DNA of 64,000 nt from JAOPZW01 sp963707695 (GCA_963707695.1 CAVPQY010000004.1:868001-932000), one strand, 5' to 3'; counted from the first letter of the stretch, positions 50,733 through 59,402 are shown. Numbers and translations are program-made. Notes: generated from the letters alone by a model not told the origin.

Positions 50733-51791
50733 ATGGCGAGGCCCGGAGCACGAGGGACCGGCCGAGCGCTCGTGGCGGGGGGACGCGTGACGACCCATGC
50801 CGCCGTGCGTGCCGCGCTGGCCTGGAGCCGCGAGGTGGTCACGGTCCACGCGACCGACGACTTCGACGACGCGGTCGCCCTGGCCGACCACGTCGACGTC
50901 GTGGTCGTCGACGTCGAGCTGCTGGCCGAGGTCGGGCTCTACGCGGCCGTGTCCGCGCTGCGGTCCGCGGCCGCGGGCCCCGAGGTCGTCGCCGCCGCCC
51001 CGGAGGCCGACCCCACCCTGGTGGCCGAGGCGCTCGAGGCCGGCGCGCGGTCCTTCCTCGTCCTGGGCCCCGACGTCCGCCAGGCCCGCGACACGATCGA
51101 GGCCGCGCTCGACGGCCGCGGCATGCTCGGCGTCGAGGCCGTCGCCCCCTTGCTCGACCAGCACGCGGCGCTGTGCGGCCGCGAGCGCGCCCGCGACCGC
51201 GCGATCGTCGAGCGCCTGGCGGCGGCGGTCGAGGCGAAGGACGCCGTCACGAGCGCCCACCTGCGCAACGTCACGCGCCTCGCGGTCGCCCTGGCCGCCG
51301 CGATCGACCCCGACGTGGCCACCGACGAGGAGTTCGTCGTCGGGTGCCTGCTCCACGACGTCGGCAAGCTCGGCGTCCCGGAGCGGATCCTCTCCAAGCC
51401 CGGCCCGCTGACCGAGGCCGAGTGGGACGTCATGCGCCGCCACCCCGAGACGGGCGCGCGCGTGGTCGGCCCGCTCGGGCTCTCGGACACCGTCGTCGAC
51501 GTCGTCCGCCACCACCACGAGCGCTGGGACGGCGGCGGCTACCCGGACGGGCTGGCCGGCGAGGAGATCCCGCTCGCCGCGCGGATCTTCAGCGTCTGCG
51601 ACGCGCTGGAGGCCATGACGGCCGAGCGGCCGTACCGCGCGGCCATGCCGGTGGCCGAGGCGGTCGAGCGCATCGTCGCGGAGGCCGGGGCGCAGTTCGA
51701 CCCCCGCGTCGTCGACGGGCTCGCCGAGGGCCTCGCGCGCGACGCCATCCCAGTCGGCGCCGTGCTCGAGCCCGACGTCCTGGCCGGCTGA
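50733..51791 (+). CDS. HD-GYP domain protein with N-terminal receiver-like domain
   Basis: A 352-residue signalling protein. Residues about 1-140 resemble a receiver domain (VDVVVVDVELLAEVG; LVAEALEAGARSFLVLG) but without a full set of phosphoacceptor residues. Residues about 160-340 are HD-GYP: AAVEAKDAVTSAHLRNVTRL, VGCLLHDVGKLGVPERILSK, VVRHHHERWDGGGYPDGLAG and ARIFSVCDALEAMTAERPYR. Such enzymes hydrolyse cyclic di-GMP. The HD pair and the GYP motif are intact, so activity is expected. The nearest upstream sequence holds direct repeats and a hairpin. Confidence 0.87.
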   Translation: MARPGARGTGRALVAGGRVTTHAAVRAALAWSREVVTVHATDDFDDAVALADHVDVVVVDVELLAEVGLYAAVSALRSAAAGPEVVAAAPEADPTLVAEALEAGARSFLVLGPDVRQARDTIEAALDGRGMLGVEAVAPLLDQHAALCGRERARDRAIVERLAAAVEAKDAVTSAHLRNVTRLAVALAAAIDPDVATDEEFVVGCLLHDVGKLGVPERILSKPGPLTEAEWDVMRRHPETGARVVGPLGLSDTVVDVVRHHHERWDGGGYPDGLAGEEIPLAARIFSVCDALEAMTAERPYRAAMPVAEAVERIVAEAGAQFDPRVVDGLAEGLARDAIPVGAVLEPDVLAG

Positions 51792-51830
51792 GGAGCGCGG
51801 AGCGCCGCGCCCGGGCGCGGGCGGGCTCGG

Positions 51831-51836
51831 TATCCT
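51831..51836 (+). promoter_or_regulatory. -10 promoter element for zinc-ribbon gene
   Basis: TATCCT ends 8 nt before ATG 51845. Confidence 0.4.
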
Positions 51837-51844
51837 GCCGCCCC

Positions 51845-52120
51845 ATGGCGATCCGCACGCGGCAGCTCTACCGGATGCGCACGCCCTCGACCGGCCGCGA
51901 GGTCCTCATCGAGGCCGAGCCCGACCGCGTCTACCGCGACCGCGACACGGGCGAGGAGCTCGAGGTCCTCGGCATCTCGGTCCCCATGGCCCCGACGGGC
52001 TCCCGCCTGCCCTGGGCGGTGGAGCACCTGCGGTTCTGCAACTGGTGCGACCAGCTCGCCCAGCGCGACCTCAACGACTGCCCGACGTGCGGGCGGCGCA
52101 TGGCGCCGCTCGCGTCCTGA
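51845..52120 (+). CDS. Small zinc-ribbon protein
   Basis: A 91-residue soluble protein of unknown function. The C-terminal part contains a treble-type zinc ribbon with two CxxC knuckles: FCNWCDQLAQRDLNDCPTCG. The N-terminal part (RTRQLYRMRTPSTGREVLIE) is basic and beta-rich, with repeated acidic residues after it. It may bind nucleic acid or protein. The ATG is 8 nt after TATCCT. It is followed after 21 nt by a lipoprotein gene with its own promoter hexamer. Confidence 0.6.
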   Translation: MAIRTRQLYRMRTPSTGREVLIEAEPDRVYRDRDTGEELEVLGISVPMAPTGSRLPWAVEHLRFCNWCDQLAQRDLNDCPTCGRRMAPLAS

Positions 52121-52128
52121 CGGCGCTC

Positions 52129-52134
52129 TAGCCT
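52129..52134 (+). promoter_or_regulatory. -10 promoter element for lipoprotein gene
   Basis: TAGCCT ends 7 nt before ATG 52142. Confidence 0.4.
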
Positions 52135-52141
52135 GCTCCTC

Positions 52142-52642
52142 ATGCCGTCCCCGTCCCGACGGTCCGCCCGCGTCCTCCCCCTCGTCGCCCTCGCGCTCGC
52201 CGCCGGCGCGGCCGGCTGCGGGGGCGACAGCACGGGGGTCGACCACATCCCCGCCTCGGCGCCGCCGCTCACCGTGCCCGCCGGCGCGGACGTCCTCGCC
52301 CAGGGCGCCACGTCCTCGTCGGGCTCGTCGACGACGACCGACACGACCTCGACGTCCACGGCCACCTCGGGCACCGCCTCGTCCCCGGCGGGCACGCCGA
52401 CGAGCAGCGGCGGCACCGCGGCCGGCTCGACCGGGACGGCGACGAGCCCGGCGACGACGGCCCCGTCGACGTCGACGTCCACCGCGCCGCAGTCGGGCAC
52501 GGGCGGGGCGACGCCGCAGACGGGCACGTCCACGTCGCCCTCCACGGGCGGGACCGGCGGCGCGGGCGCCAACGGGGGCGCCTCGGCCGGCGGCTTCAGC
52601 CAGTTCTGCCAGGACAACCCGGGCGCCTGCCCGGGGAACTAG
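52142..52642 (+). CDS. Ser/Thr/Gly-rich lipoprotein
   Basis: A 166-residue exported protein. A basic N-terminus, hydrophobic stretch and lipobox (LALAAGAAGC) predict lipid anchoring at Cys26. The mature part is almost entirely Ser, Thr, Gly, Ala and Pro (TTTDTTSTSTATSGTASSPA), typical of a mucin-like linker that may be glycosylated. The last segment FSQFCQDNPGACPGN carries two Cys, possibly a small disulfide loop. No homology is recognised. It converges with a secreted protein gene. Confidence 0.65.
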   Translation: MPSPSRRSARVLPLVALALAAGAAGCGGDSTGVDHIPASAPPLTVPAGADVLAQGATSSSGSSTTTDTTSTSTATSGTASSPAGTPTSSGGTAAGSTGTATSPATTAPSTSTSTAPQSGTGGATPQTGTSTSPSTGGTGGAGANGGASAGGFSQFCQDNPGACPGN

Positions 52643-52674
52643 CCCGCCCGGCCTCCCGGCTCAGCCCGGGCGGC
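52643..52674. terminator. Hairpin between convergent genes
   Basis: CGCCCGG (52646-52651 region) pairs with CCGGGCG (52666-52672) around a 14-nt loop, between two convergent stops. Confidence 0.35.
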
Positions 52675-52688
52675 GCGCCCGACCGCCG

Positions 52689-53381
52689 CTAGCGCGCGGC
52701 GGTCCTCTTCTTCGGCGTCTTGGCCTTCGGCGGCTTGGGCGTCGGGATGAGCGTCGCGCTGTAGGTCAGCCGCGCGGTCCGGTACAGGCACCAGTACTGC
52801 GCGAGCTGGCCGATCGCCGTCTGGGCCGTCTGGGTCTGCGTCTCGTCGCAGGAGCCCTTCGGGCGGGCGGCCCGCCAGGCGGTGTTCCCGCCGAGGCTCA
52901 CCGCCAGCGCCGGCGCCCACGTCGGGACGGTGAGGCCGACGATCCAGCCCTTCTTGACGGCGATCGTCTGCTGCAGGGGGAACTGGACCGTGGTGCCGAA
53001 GAACGGCTGCAGGCGCTGCGGCTCACCCTGGCCCATCACGCGCAGGCGCGCCTTCGTGCCGGCGCGGAGGACGGTGATCTGCGCCGTCGACTGGCCGCCC
53101 TGCGTGCGGTTGAAGAAGGCGACCTGCTTCTTGCCCGGCGCGCCGAGCGCGATCGTCCAGGCGACGATGCGCCCGTCCTGCGGGATGGTCATCGTGCCGG
53201 CGGTCCCGGCGACGCGGGACTGGAAGCCCGTCGTGTGGTTGATGGCGTAGCAGGGCTTGGGGCAGCTCGGGGTCGCGGCGGGGCCGGCCTTGCCGACCTC
53301 GATGATCGCGGCGGACGCCGTGGTGGGGAGCGCGAGCGCCGCGAGGACCACGGAGGACGCGAGGATGGGACGTCGGTGCAT
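52689..53381 (-). CDS. Secreted hypothetical protein
   Basis: A 230-residue exported protein. Signal peptide MHRRPILASSVVLAALALPT with cleavage after TTASA. Four Cys in pairs (SCPKPCYAINH; GSCDETQTQ and YWCLYR) suggest disulfides. The rest is beta-rich (GTMTIPQDGRIVAWTIALG; VKKGWIVGLTVPTWAPALAV), resembling extracellular jelly-roll-like domains of unknown function common in Thermoleophilia. The basic C-terminal tail (KPPKAKTPKKRTAAR) is unusual for a secreted protein. Start ATG 53381; a GTG at 53384 is an alternative. Confidence 0.65.
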   Translation of the reverse strand: MHRRPILASSVVLAALALPTTASAAIIEVGKAGPAATPSCPKPCYAINHTTGFQSRVAGTAGTMTIPQDGRIVAWTIALGAPGKKQVAFFNRTQGGQSTAQITVLRAGTKARLRVMGQGEPQRLQPFFGTTVQFPLQQTIAVKKGWIVGLTVPTWAPALAVSLGGNTAWRAARPKGSCDETQTQTAQTAIGQLAQYWCLYRTARLTYSATLIPTPKPPKAKTPKKRTAAR

Positions 53382-53452
53382 CACGGTGTGAACCCCTTTC
53401 GCACCGGGGAGTTTCGCTCCGGAGCCCGGCGCTCCTGCCCCGGCGCCATCGC

Positions 53453-54223
53453 CTAGCGTCCCTCGTAGGTCGCGTGGCCGGGCCCGCGCTCGAGGAACGA
53501 CCGCACCGCGCCGCGGAGGTCCTCGGTCCCGAACAGGCCCCCCGCCACCTCCGGCACGAGCTCGTCGGCGGCGCGCGAGCCGCCCGCGACCTGGGCCCGG
53601 ACGAGGCGCTTCGTGGCGGCGTGGGCGCGCGTCGGACCCTCGGCCAGGCCGAGGGCGAACGCGCGCGCGGCCGCATCGAACCCCTCGTCGGGGAGCACGC
53701 GGTTGACGACGTTCCAGCGCTCGAGCGTCGGGGCGTCGAAGAGCCCGCCGGTCATGACGAGCTCCTTGGCCCGGGCGGGGCCGGCGCGGTCGGCCAGGCG
53801 CTGCGTCCCGCCCATCGCGGGCGTCAGGCCCACCACGGTCTCGACGAGCCCGAACCGTGCCGACTCGGCGGCGAGGAGCAGGTCGCAGGCCAGCGAGAGC
53901 TCGAAGGCCGCGGTGAGGCACAGCGCGTGGGCCGCGAAGACCGTCGGGCAGGGCAGGTCCTCGACGGCGTGGATCATCTCCAGGAGCTCGGCCCACAGCC
54001 GCTCGCCGTCCGCGACGGAGAGGCCGTCGAAGAGGTGGACGTCCACCCCACCGCTGACGACGCGGCCCTCGGCGCGGACGAGCAGCCCGCGAGGCGGCTC
54101 CCCGGCCAGCGCGGCGACCGCCGCCCGCAGCCCGTCGATGAGGGCCTGGTCGAAGAGGTTCAGCGGCGGCGCGTCGATCGTGAGGACCGCGAGCGGGCCC
54201 TCCTGCTCGAGCCGGACGCTCAT
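53453..54223 (-). CDS. Enoyl-CoA hydratase/isomerase family protein
   Basis: A 256-residue crotonase-fold protein. LAVLTIDAPPLNLFDQALID opens the domain; GRVVSGGVDVHLFDGLS is the first oxyanion loop (Gly-Gly instead of SAGAD); AFELSLACDLLLAAESARFG and VGLTPAMGGTQRLADRAGPA follow. The Glu expected in classic hydratases is replaced (GLTPAMGG), so isomerase- or hydrolase-like chemistry on acyl-CoA is possible. Start at ATG 54223. Separate from the earlier crotonase gene at 36 kb; the two share only fold-level similarity. Confidence 0.78.
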   Translation of the reverse strand: MSVRLEQEGPLAVLTIDAPPLNLFDQALIDGLRAAVAALAGEPPRGLLVRAEGRVVSGGVDVHLFDGLSVADGERLWAELLEMIHAVEDLPCPTVFAAHALCLTAAFELSLACDLLLAAESARFGLVETVVGLTPAMGGTQRLADRAGPARAKELVMTGGLFDAPTLERWNVVNRVLPDEGFDAAARAFALGLAEGPTRAHAATKRLVRAQVAGGSRAADELVPEVAGGLFGTEDLRGAVRSFLERGPGHATYEGR

Positions 54224-54279
54224 CGAGCGCGCCCCGGACGACGGAGCCCCAGGACCGTCGCTCGATCGATGAGGCGCCG

Positions 54280-54699
54280 TCATCGAGCCAGGGCCGCGCC
54301 GGCGGCGGCGATCTCGTCCGGGTCCCCGGGACCCGGGGTCCAGGGCAGCCGCAGCGGGTCGCCCACGTATCGGGGGATGACGTGGACGTGGAAGTGGAAC
54401 ACGGTCTGCCACGCCGCAGCGCCGCAGGAGTTCAGGAGGTTGACGCCGTCGGCCCCCAGCGCCGACCTGGCGCGCCCGGCGAGGCGCTTGGCGGTCCGCG
54501 CGCAGGCGGCGAGGTCCTCGTCGTCGACCTCGAGCAGGTCGGCCGCGTGGGCGCGCGGCACGACGAGCGCGTGGCCGCGCGTGGCCGGGCTGATGTCCAT
54601 GAAGGCCAGCGTGCGCTCGTCCTCGTCGACCACGGTGGCCGGCAGCTCGCCGGCCACGATCCGGCAGAACAGGCAGTCGTCGCGGGCGTCCTGGGCCAT
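54280..54699 (-). CDS. HIT family hydrolase
   Basis: A 139-residue HIT (histidine triad) protein. CLFCRIVAGELPATVVDED starts the domain with the two Cys; ISPATRGHALVVPRAHAADL follows; the triad is HFHVHVIPR. These enzymes hydrolyse nucleoside phosphoramidates or Ap4A-like dinucleotides. The last part (LPWTPGPGDPDEIAAAG) is a short extension. TAGGCT on the minus strand ends 8 nt before ATG 54699, which sets the start over an upstream ATG. Divergent from the M28 peptidase gene. Confidence 0.88.
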   Translation of the reverse strand: MAQDARDDCLFCRIVAGELPATVVDEDERTLAFMDISPATRGHALVVPRAHAADLLEVDDEDLAACARTAKRLAGRARSALGADGVNLLNSCGAAAWQTVFHFHVHVIPRYVGDPLRLPWTPGPGDPDEIAAAGAALAR

Positions 54700-54707
54700 G
54701 GCGCGGG

Positions 54708-54713
54708 AGCCTA
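54708..54713 (-). promoter_or_regulatory. -10 promoter element for HIT gene
   Basis: Minus-strand TAGGCT ends 8 nt before ATG 54699; the divergent plus-strand element begins 4 nt away. Confidence 0.5.
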
Positions 54714-54717
54714 CCGA

Positions 54718-54723
54718 TAGGGT
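54718..54723 (+). promoter_or_regulatory. -10 promoter element for M28 peptidase gene
   Basis: TAGGGT ends 10 nt before ATG 54734. With the HIT element it makes a 34-bp divergent promoter. Confidence 0.5.
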
Positions 54724-54733
54724 CCGCGCGGCC

Positions 54734-55924
54734 ATGCCCGCCACCCGCCCCGTCGACGCAGTGGCCGGAGAGCTGCGGGAGGCCGTCGAGCACCTCGCCT
54801 CCTTCCCCCGTCCGTCGGCATCCGACGGGGAGCGCCGCGCGGCCGACTGGATCGCCGCGCGGCTGCGCGGCGAGGGCTGCGACGCGCACGTCGAGGCGGA
54901 GCGCGCCCACGGCGGCTACTGGTGGCCGCTCGGGCTGCTCAGCGCCGCGGCCGGCGTCGCGGCGCTGTCCGGCCGGCGCGCGGCGGCGGTCGCGGTGGGC
55001 GCCGCCGCGGCGGCCGGGATCGCCGACGACATCACCGGCGGCGCCCAGTGGTTCCGGCGCCGCATGCTGCCCTCGCGGCCGACCTGGAACGTCGTCGCCC
55101 AGGCCGGCGACCGCGACGCCGACCGCACCCTCGTGGTCGTCGCCCACCACGACGCCGCGCACACGAGCGTGGTCTTCCACCCCGCGCCGAGCCGCTGGGT
55201 CGGCCGTCGGTTCCCCGAGCTGCTCGAGCGCACGGACACGACCCCGCCGCTCATGTGGCCCGTGATCGGCGGCCCGCTGCTGACCGCGCTGGCCGGGCTG
55301 ACCGGCGTGCGGGCCCTGCGGGCGGCCGCCGCGGTGGTGTCGCTGGGGACGGCCGCCACGATGGCCGAGATCGGCCTGCGCCCGACGGTCCCGGGCGCCA
55401 ACGACAACCTCACCGGCGTCGCCGCGCTCGTCGGCCTCGCACGGCTCCTGCGCGACCAGCCGGTGACCGGCCTGCGCGTCGTGCTCGTCTCGACGGGCTC
55501 GGAGGAGTCGTTCATGGAGGGCATGCAGGCCTTCGCGCGCCGGCACTTCGCCTCGCTGCCGGCGGACCGGACCCACGTGGTGTGCGTCGACACGGTCGGC
55601 TCGCCCCGGCTCGTCCTGCTCGAGGGCGAGGGCATGCTGGCCATGCGCGAGTACCCGGCGGACTTCAAGGACCTCGTGGCCGCGTGCGCCGCGGAGGCCG
55701 GCGTGACGCTGCGCCGCGGCCTGCGGTTCCGCAACGCCACCGACGGGCTCATCGCGCTGCGGGCCGGCTACCCCACCGCGATGCTCGGGTCGGTCAACGC
55801 GCTCAAGCTGCCCGACAACTACCACTGGCCGACCGACGTGCCCGCGAACGTCGACTTCGGGACCGTCGCCGACACCGTGACGGTGTGCGACGCGGTCGCC
55901 AGGCGGCTGGCGTCCGGGCGCTGA
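54734..55924 (+). CDS. M28 family metallopeptidase with internal hydrophobic helices
   Basis: A 396-residue zinc aminopeptidase-like protein. Metal ligands: HxD equivalent in LVVVAHHDAAHTSVVF, Asp in GANDNLTGVAALVGLARLL, Glu-Glu in STGSEESFMEGMQAFARR, Asp in VCVDTVGSPRLVLLEGEG and His in LPDNYHWPTDVPANVDFG. Two hydrophobic stretches interrupt the fold: residues about 60-98 (YWWPLGLLSAAAGVAALSG) and about 175-215 (between the first and second ligand), suggesting a membrane-embedded form. No signal peptide. Acts as a peptidase or amidohydrolase; substrate unknown. Confidence 0.8.
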   Translation: MPATRPVDAVAGELREAVEHLASFPRPSASDGERRAADWIAARLRGEGCDAHVEAERAHGGYWWPLGLLSAAAGVAALSGRRAAAVAVGAAAAAGIADDITGGAQWFRRRMLPSRPTWNVVAQAGDRDADRTLVVVAHHDAAHTSVVFHPAPSRWVGRRFPELLERTDTTPPLMWPVIGGPLLTALAGLTGVRALRAAAAVVSLGTAATMAEIGLRPTVPGANDNLTGVAALVGLARLLRDQPVTGLRVVLVSTGSEESFMEGMQAFARRHFASLPADRTHVVCVDTVGSPRLVLLEGEGMLAMREYPADFKDLVAACAAEAGVTLRRGLRFRNATDGLIALRAGYPTAMLGSVNALKLPDNYHWPTDVPANVDFGTVADTVTVCDAVARRLASGR

Positions 55925-55960
55925 CGGTCCCCTCACACCGCTCTCCGGTTGAATGGTGCG

Positions 55961-56359
55961 ATGGCCCGCACCCACGACGACGCGATGCGCCGCGTCTGGG
56001 ACGCGTGGTCACGCGGGTCGGTCGCCGACCTCACCGCGCAGCTCCACCCCGACGTCGAGTGGACCTCGGTCGCGCTCGGCCGCACCTACCGCGGCCACGA
56101 CGAGGTCAGGCCCTGGCTCGAGGGCCTGCGCGGGCGGTGGAAGAGCCTCACCGTGAGCTTCGACGCGACCGAGGAGCTCGGCGGCGACGTCGTCCTCGCA
56201 CGCGGGCAGGCGTCGGGCTTCGACCACAGCGGGGACCGGACCTTGGACGGGACCGTCACCTGGGTCGTGGAGTTCGCGGGCGACCTGATCGTCCGCGGGC
56301 AGGTCTTCGACGACGAGGCGACCGCGCGCGCCTGGGCCGACGAGCTCCGCGGCGGCTAG
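55961..56359 (+). CDS. SnoaL/NTF2-fold protein
   Basis: A 132-residue single-domain NTF2-like protein: DDAMRRVWDAWSRGSVADLT, LHPDVEWTSVALGRTYRGHD, VRPWLEGLRGRWKSLTVSFD and VTWVVEFAGDLIVRGQVFDD. Proteins of this family range from isomerases to non-enzymatic binding proteins; nothing specifies the ligand. Start at ATG 55961. The stop overlaps the end of the convergent cca gene by 4 nt. Confidence 0.75.
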   Translation: MARTHDDAMRRVWDAWSRGSVADLTAQLHPDVEWTSVALGRTYRGHDEVRPWLEGLRGRWKSLTVSFDATEELGGDVVLARGQASGFDHSGDRTLDGTVTWVVEFAGDLIVRGQVFDDEATARAWADELRGG

Positions 56360-57789
56360 CCCGCCGGGCGGCGCCGGCCGCCACCGGCGCCGAGCGCCCG
56401 GCGCGCCAGCGCGACGGCCTCGTCGGCGGTCCCGACCTCGCCGGCGTAGCGCGCCTCCTCGATCTCGTCCAGCAGCGCGCCCAGCTGCGGGCCGGGGCGC
56501 AGGCCCAGGGCGGCCGCCAGCGCGTCGCCGCGCACCAGGGGGGCGGCCGGGCCGGCGGCCCGCTGCTCGAGCGCCGCGTCGAGCAGGTGGGCGGCCAGCG
56601 CGACGTGCCTGGCGATCGCCGGCTCGGCGTTCCGGCCGCGGGTGGCGAGGCGGTCGGCGACGGTCAGGAGGGTCACGTCGGCCGACACGGGCGCGGTGGC
56701 GACGAGGTAGCGGTGGACCGCCCGGCGGTCGAGCGGGGCGTCGTGGACGAGGAACCCCAGCCGCAGGTGGTGACGCGTCAGCGCCGCGACGTGCGCGCGC
56801 AGGCGCTCGCTGGCCCGCAGGCGGGCCAGGGCCGCGCGGGCCAGCTCCGCACCGACGCGGTCGTGGCCGGGGAAGCCGACGCGGCCCTCCGGGAGGGCCA
56901 CGCGCGTCTGGGGCTTGGCCGCGTCGTGCAGGAGCGCGGCCCACCGCAGGCCGCCGCCGCGGTCCAGGCCGTCGGCCAGCGGCTCGCGCAGCAGCGCGCG
57001 CACGCCGGCGTCGCGGCCGGGGTGGGCGGGGAAGAGGATCCGCCCCGGGTCGCGCTCGAGGTCGATCGCGGCCTGGAGGACCTCGAGCGTGTGCCCGTGC
57101 ACGTCGAGGTGGTGGTAGACGCTCTGCTCCACGCCGTGCAGCGCGTCGAGCTCGGGGAGGACGACCGGCGTCAGGGCGAGGTCGTCGAGCAGGCGCAGGC
57201 CGTCGACGGCGGCGTCGGCCGCGACGAGCGCGCGCAGCTCGGCGAAGACGCGCTCCGCCGCCACGCCGGCGACGCCGGGCGCATGGGCCCGCGCCGCCGC
57301 CGCGGTCGCCGGCTCGACGACGAAGCCGAGCGTCGTGGCCAGCCGCGCGACCCGCAGCGCACGCAGCGGGTCGCGGTCGAAGGCGGCGGCCGACACCATC
57401 CGCAGGCGGCGCACCGCGAGGTCGGCCAGGCCGCCGTGGGGGTCGACGAGGTCGCCGCCGGCCAGCGGCTCGGCCATCGCGTTCACGGTCAGGTCGCGCG
57501 CGGCGAGGTCCTCGGCGAGGGTCGCCCCCTGCAGCGCGACGAGGTCCACCTGCCACCCCTCCCCCACCACGCGCCAGGCGCCGTGGGCGTCCGAGAGCGC
57601 GAAGGACGCCCCGCCGGTGGCCTTCGCCACCCGTCGCGCCGCCGCCCGCGGGTCGCCCGCCAGCGCGAGGTCGAGGTCGGCCTCCGGCCCGCGGCCGAGC
57701 AGCCGGTCGCGCACCGTCCCGCCGACGAGCCACGCCTCCTCGTCCGCGAGCGCCGCGCGCACCGCGTCCAGCGGCGCGACGGCGCTCAC
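56356..57789 (-). CDS. CCA tRNA nucleotidyltransferase / poly(A) polymerase family with HD domain
   Basis: A 477-residue class II nucleotidyltransferase. EEAWLVGGTVRDRLLGRGPE and ADLDLALAGDP form the GGxxRD...DxD active site; LAARDLTVNAMAEPLAGGDL and RLRMVSAAAFDRDPLRALRV are the RNA-specific motifs; a HD metal site is present (WAALLHDAAKPQTRVALPEG). It adds or repairs the 3'-CCA of tRNAs, which here are encoded without CCA. The GTG start overlaps the alr stop by GTGA, so the two are coupled. Confidence 0.87.
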   Translation of the reverse strand: MSAVAPLDAVRAALADEEAWLVGGTVRDRLLGRGPEADLDLALAGDPRAAARRVAKATGGASFALSDAHGAWRVVGEGWQVDLVALQGATLAEDLAARDLTVNAMAEPLAGGDLVDPHGGLADLAVRRLRMVSAAAFDRDPLRALRVARLATTLGFVVEPATAAAARAHAPGVAGVAAERVFAELRALVAADAAVDGLRLLDDLALTPVVLPELDALHGVEQSVYHHLDVHGHTLEVLQAAIDLERDPGRILFPAHPGRDAGVRALLREPLADGLDRGGGLRWAALLHDAAKPQTRVALPEGRVGFPGHDRVGAELARAALARLRASERLRAHVAALTRHHLRLGFLVHDAPLDRRAVHRYLVATAPVSADVTLLTVADRLATRGRNAEPAIARHVALAAHLLDAALEQRAAGPAAPLVRGDALAAALGLRPGPQLGALLDEIEEARYAGEVGTADEAVALARRALGAGGGRRRPAG

Positions 57790-58919
57790 GCCGGCCTCCC
57801 GTCGCGGACGTGGACCCGCGGGACCCGCGGCAGCAGGCCGCACACGACCTCGTAGCCGATCGTGCCCAGCCGCCGCGCGACCTCCTCGGCGAGCAGGCGC
57901 TCGCCGGCGCGCGCGCCGAGCAGGACGACCTCGTCGCCCCGCCGGACGCCACCGCCGTCCGGCCCGAGGTCGACCGTGACGTTGTCCATGCTGACCGTGC
58001 CCACGAGCGGCCGCCGGCGGCCCCCGACGAGCAGGTCGCAGTCGTTCGTCAGGCCGCGCCGCCAGCCGTCGCCGTAGCCGATCGGGACCGTGCCCAGGAC
58101 GGTGTCGCGCTCGGCCACGAAGCGCCGCCCGTAGCCCGTGCTCTCGCCGGCGGCGCAGGGCTTGACCTCGGCGACGTAGGAGACGAGCTCGAGCGCCGGC
58201 TCGAGCCCGTGCGCGGCGGGGTCCTCCCCGAACGGGTCGATCCCGTAGAGCGCCAGGCCCGGCCGGACGACGTCGAAGTGGGCGGCGGGGTCGCGCAGCA
58301 GGGCGGCGCTGTTGGCGGCGTGCAGCCGGGCCTGTGGGAAGCGCTCGCGCAGCGGCGGCGCCCACGCCGCGAAGCGCGCGAGCTGCTCGCCGAAGAAGGC
58401 GTCGCCGCGCTCGTCGGCCGTGGCGAAGTGCGTCAGCAGGCCGGCCAGGCGCAGGCCCGGCGCCGCCGCGACGCGCTCGGCCACGCGCGTCGCCTCGGCC
58501 GGGTCGCGGGTCCCCAGGCGGCCCATCCCGGTGTCGAGCTTCACGTGCACGCCCACCGCCCCGCCGGCGCCGCCCGCCCGCGTGGCGACGGCGTCGGCGA
58601 AGCCCTCGCGCCAGGCCACCACGTCGGCGCCGGCGGCCAGGGCGACGTCGAGCTCCTCGGCCGAGAGCGCCCCCAGGACGACGACCGTGCCGGAGACGCC
58701 GGCCGCGCGCAGCTCGGCGGCCTCCTGCGCCGTGGCCACCGCGAGCCACGCCGCGCCGCCGGACTGCGCGGCCCGCGCCGCCGCCACCGCGCCGTGGCCG
58801 TAGCCGCCGGCCTTGACGACGGCGCACAGCTCCGTGCCCGGCGCGCAGGCGGCCTTCAGTCGCGCGGCGTTGCGCTCGATCGCGCCGACGTCGACGCGGG
58901 CCAGGGCCCGGACCGGCAT
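57786..58919 (-). CDS. alr: Alanine racemase
   Basis: A 377-residue PLP enzyme making D-alanine for peptidoglycan. The PLP lysine is in LCAVVKAGGYGHGAVAAARA (here GG replaces the usual NA). Other parts: VHVKLDTGMGRLGTRDPAEA, LLTHFATADERGDAFFGEQL, HAANSAALLRDPAAHFDVVR, RPGLALYGIDPFGE, STGYGRRFVAERDTVLGTVP (catalytic Tyr region) and GTVSMDNVTVDLG. It lies in one direction with cca, CBS, nnr, acpS and glmS, a cell-envelope and cofactor group. Confidence 0.93.
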   Translation of the reverse strand: MPVRALARVDVGAIERNAARLKAACAPGTELCAVVKAGGYGHGAVAAARAAQSGGAAWLAVATAQEAAELRAAGVSGTVVVLGALSAEELDVALAAGADVVAWREGFADAVATRAGGAGGAVGVHVKLDTGMGRLGTRDPAEATRVAERVAAAPGLRLAGLLTHFATADERGDAFFGEQLARFAAWAPPLRERFPQARLHAANSAALLRDPAAHFDVVRPGLALYGIDPFGEDPAAHGLEPALELVSYVAEVKPCAAGESTGYGRRFVAERDTVLGTVPIGYGDGWRRGLTNDCDLLVGGRRRPLVGTVSMDNVTVDLGPDGGGVRRGDEVVLLGARAGERLLAEEVARRLGTIGYEVVCGLLPRVPRVHVRDGRPA

Positions 58920-58929
58920 CGGCGGTCGG

Positions 58930-59394
58930 CTAGCCCTCCTGCGTCAGCGCCTCGAGGACGTCGACGCGCGTGACGACGCCCACCAGGCGGTGGCCGTCCT
59001 CGACGACGGGGAGGCGGTTGTGGCCGCGCTCGACGATGACGCGGCCGGCCTCGCGGACCGTCGCGCCGGGGGCGACCGTGACCGGGTCCGTGGTCATGAG
59101 GTCCTGGACCGTCGCCGCGGTCGCCTTGCGCAGGCGCCCCTCGAAGCGCCGCAGCGGCTCGAGGAACACGATCCCGCCGAAGAGCTCGATGTAGTGCGGG
59201 ACGTGGAGGTCCTCGCCCTCGTCGTCGGTGATGACGAGGTCGTTCTCGGTCACGATCCCCACGAGGTCGCCGCGCCCGTCGACGACCGGGAGCCCGGGCA
59301 GCTCGTGCCGGCGCAGCAGGTGGACGACCGTCTCGACGGTGTCCTCGACGCCCACGGTCACGGGCTCGGCGTCCATGATGTCCCGAACGACCAC
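58930..59394 (-). CDS. CBS-domain pair protein
   Basis: A 154-residue protein with two CBS domains: RDIMDAEPVTVGVEDTVETV to LVGIVTENDLVITDDE, and DLMTTDPVTVAPGATVREAG to VGVVTRVDVLEALTQ. A 40-residue insert with HYIELFGGIVFLEPLRRFEG sits between them, typical of the form found beside alr/nnr genes. GTG 59394 lies 8 nt after a TAGGGT element, so it can be transcribed alone. Binds adenine nucleotides in known members; partner unknown. Confidence 0.82.
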   Translation of the reverse strand: MVVRDIMDAEPVTVGVEDTVETVVHLLRRHELPGLPVVDGRGDLVGIVTENDLVITDDEGEDLHVPHYIELFGGIVFLEPLRRFEGRLRKATAATVQDLMTTDPVTVAPGATVREAGRVIVERGHNRLPVVEDGHRLVGVVTRVDVLEALTQEG

Positions 59395-59402
59395 GGCGGC
59401 GA

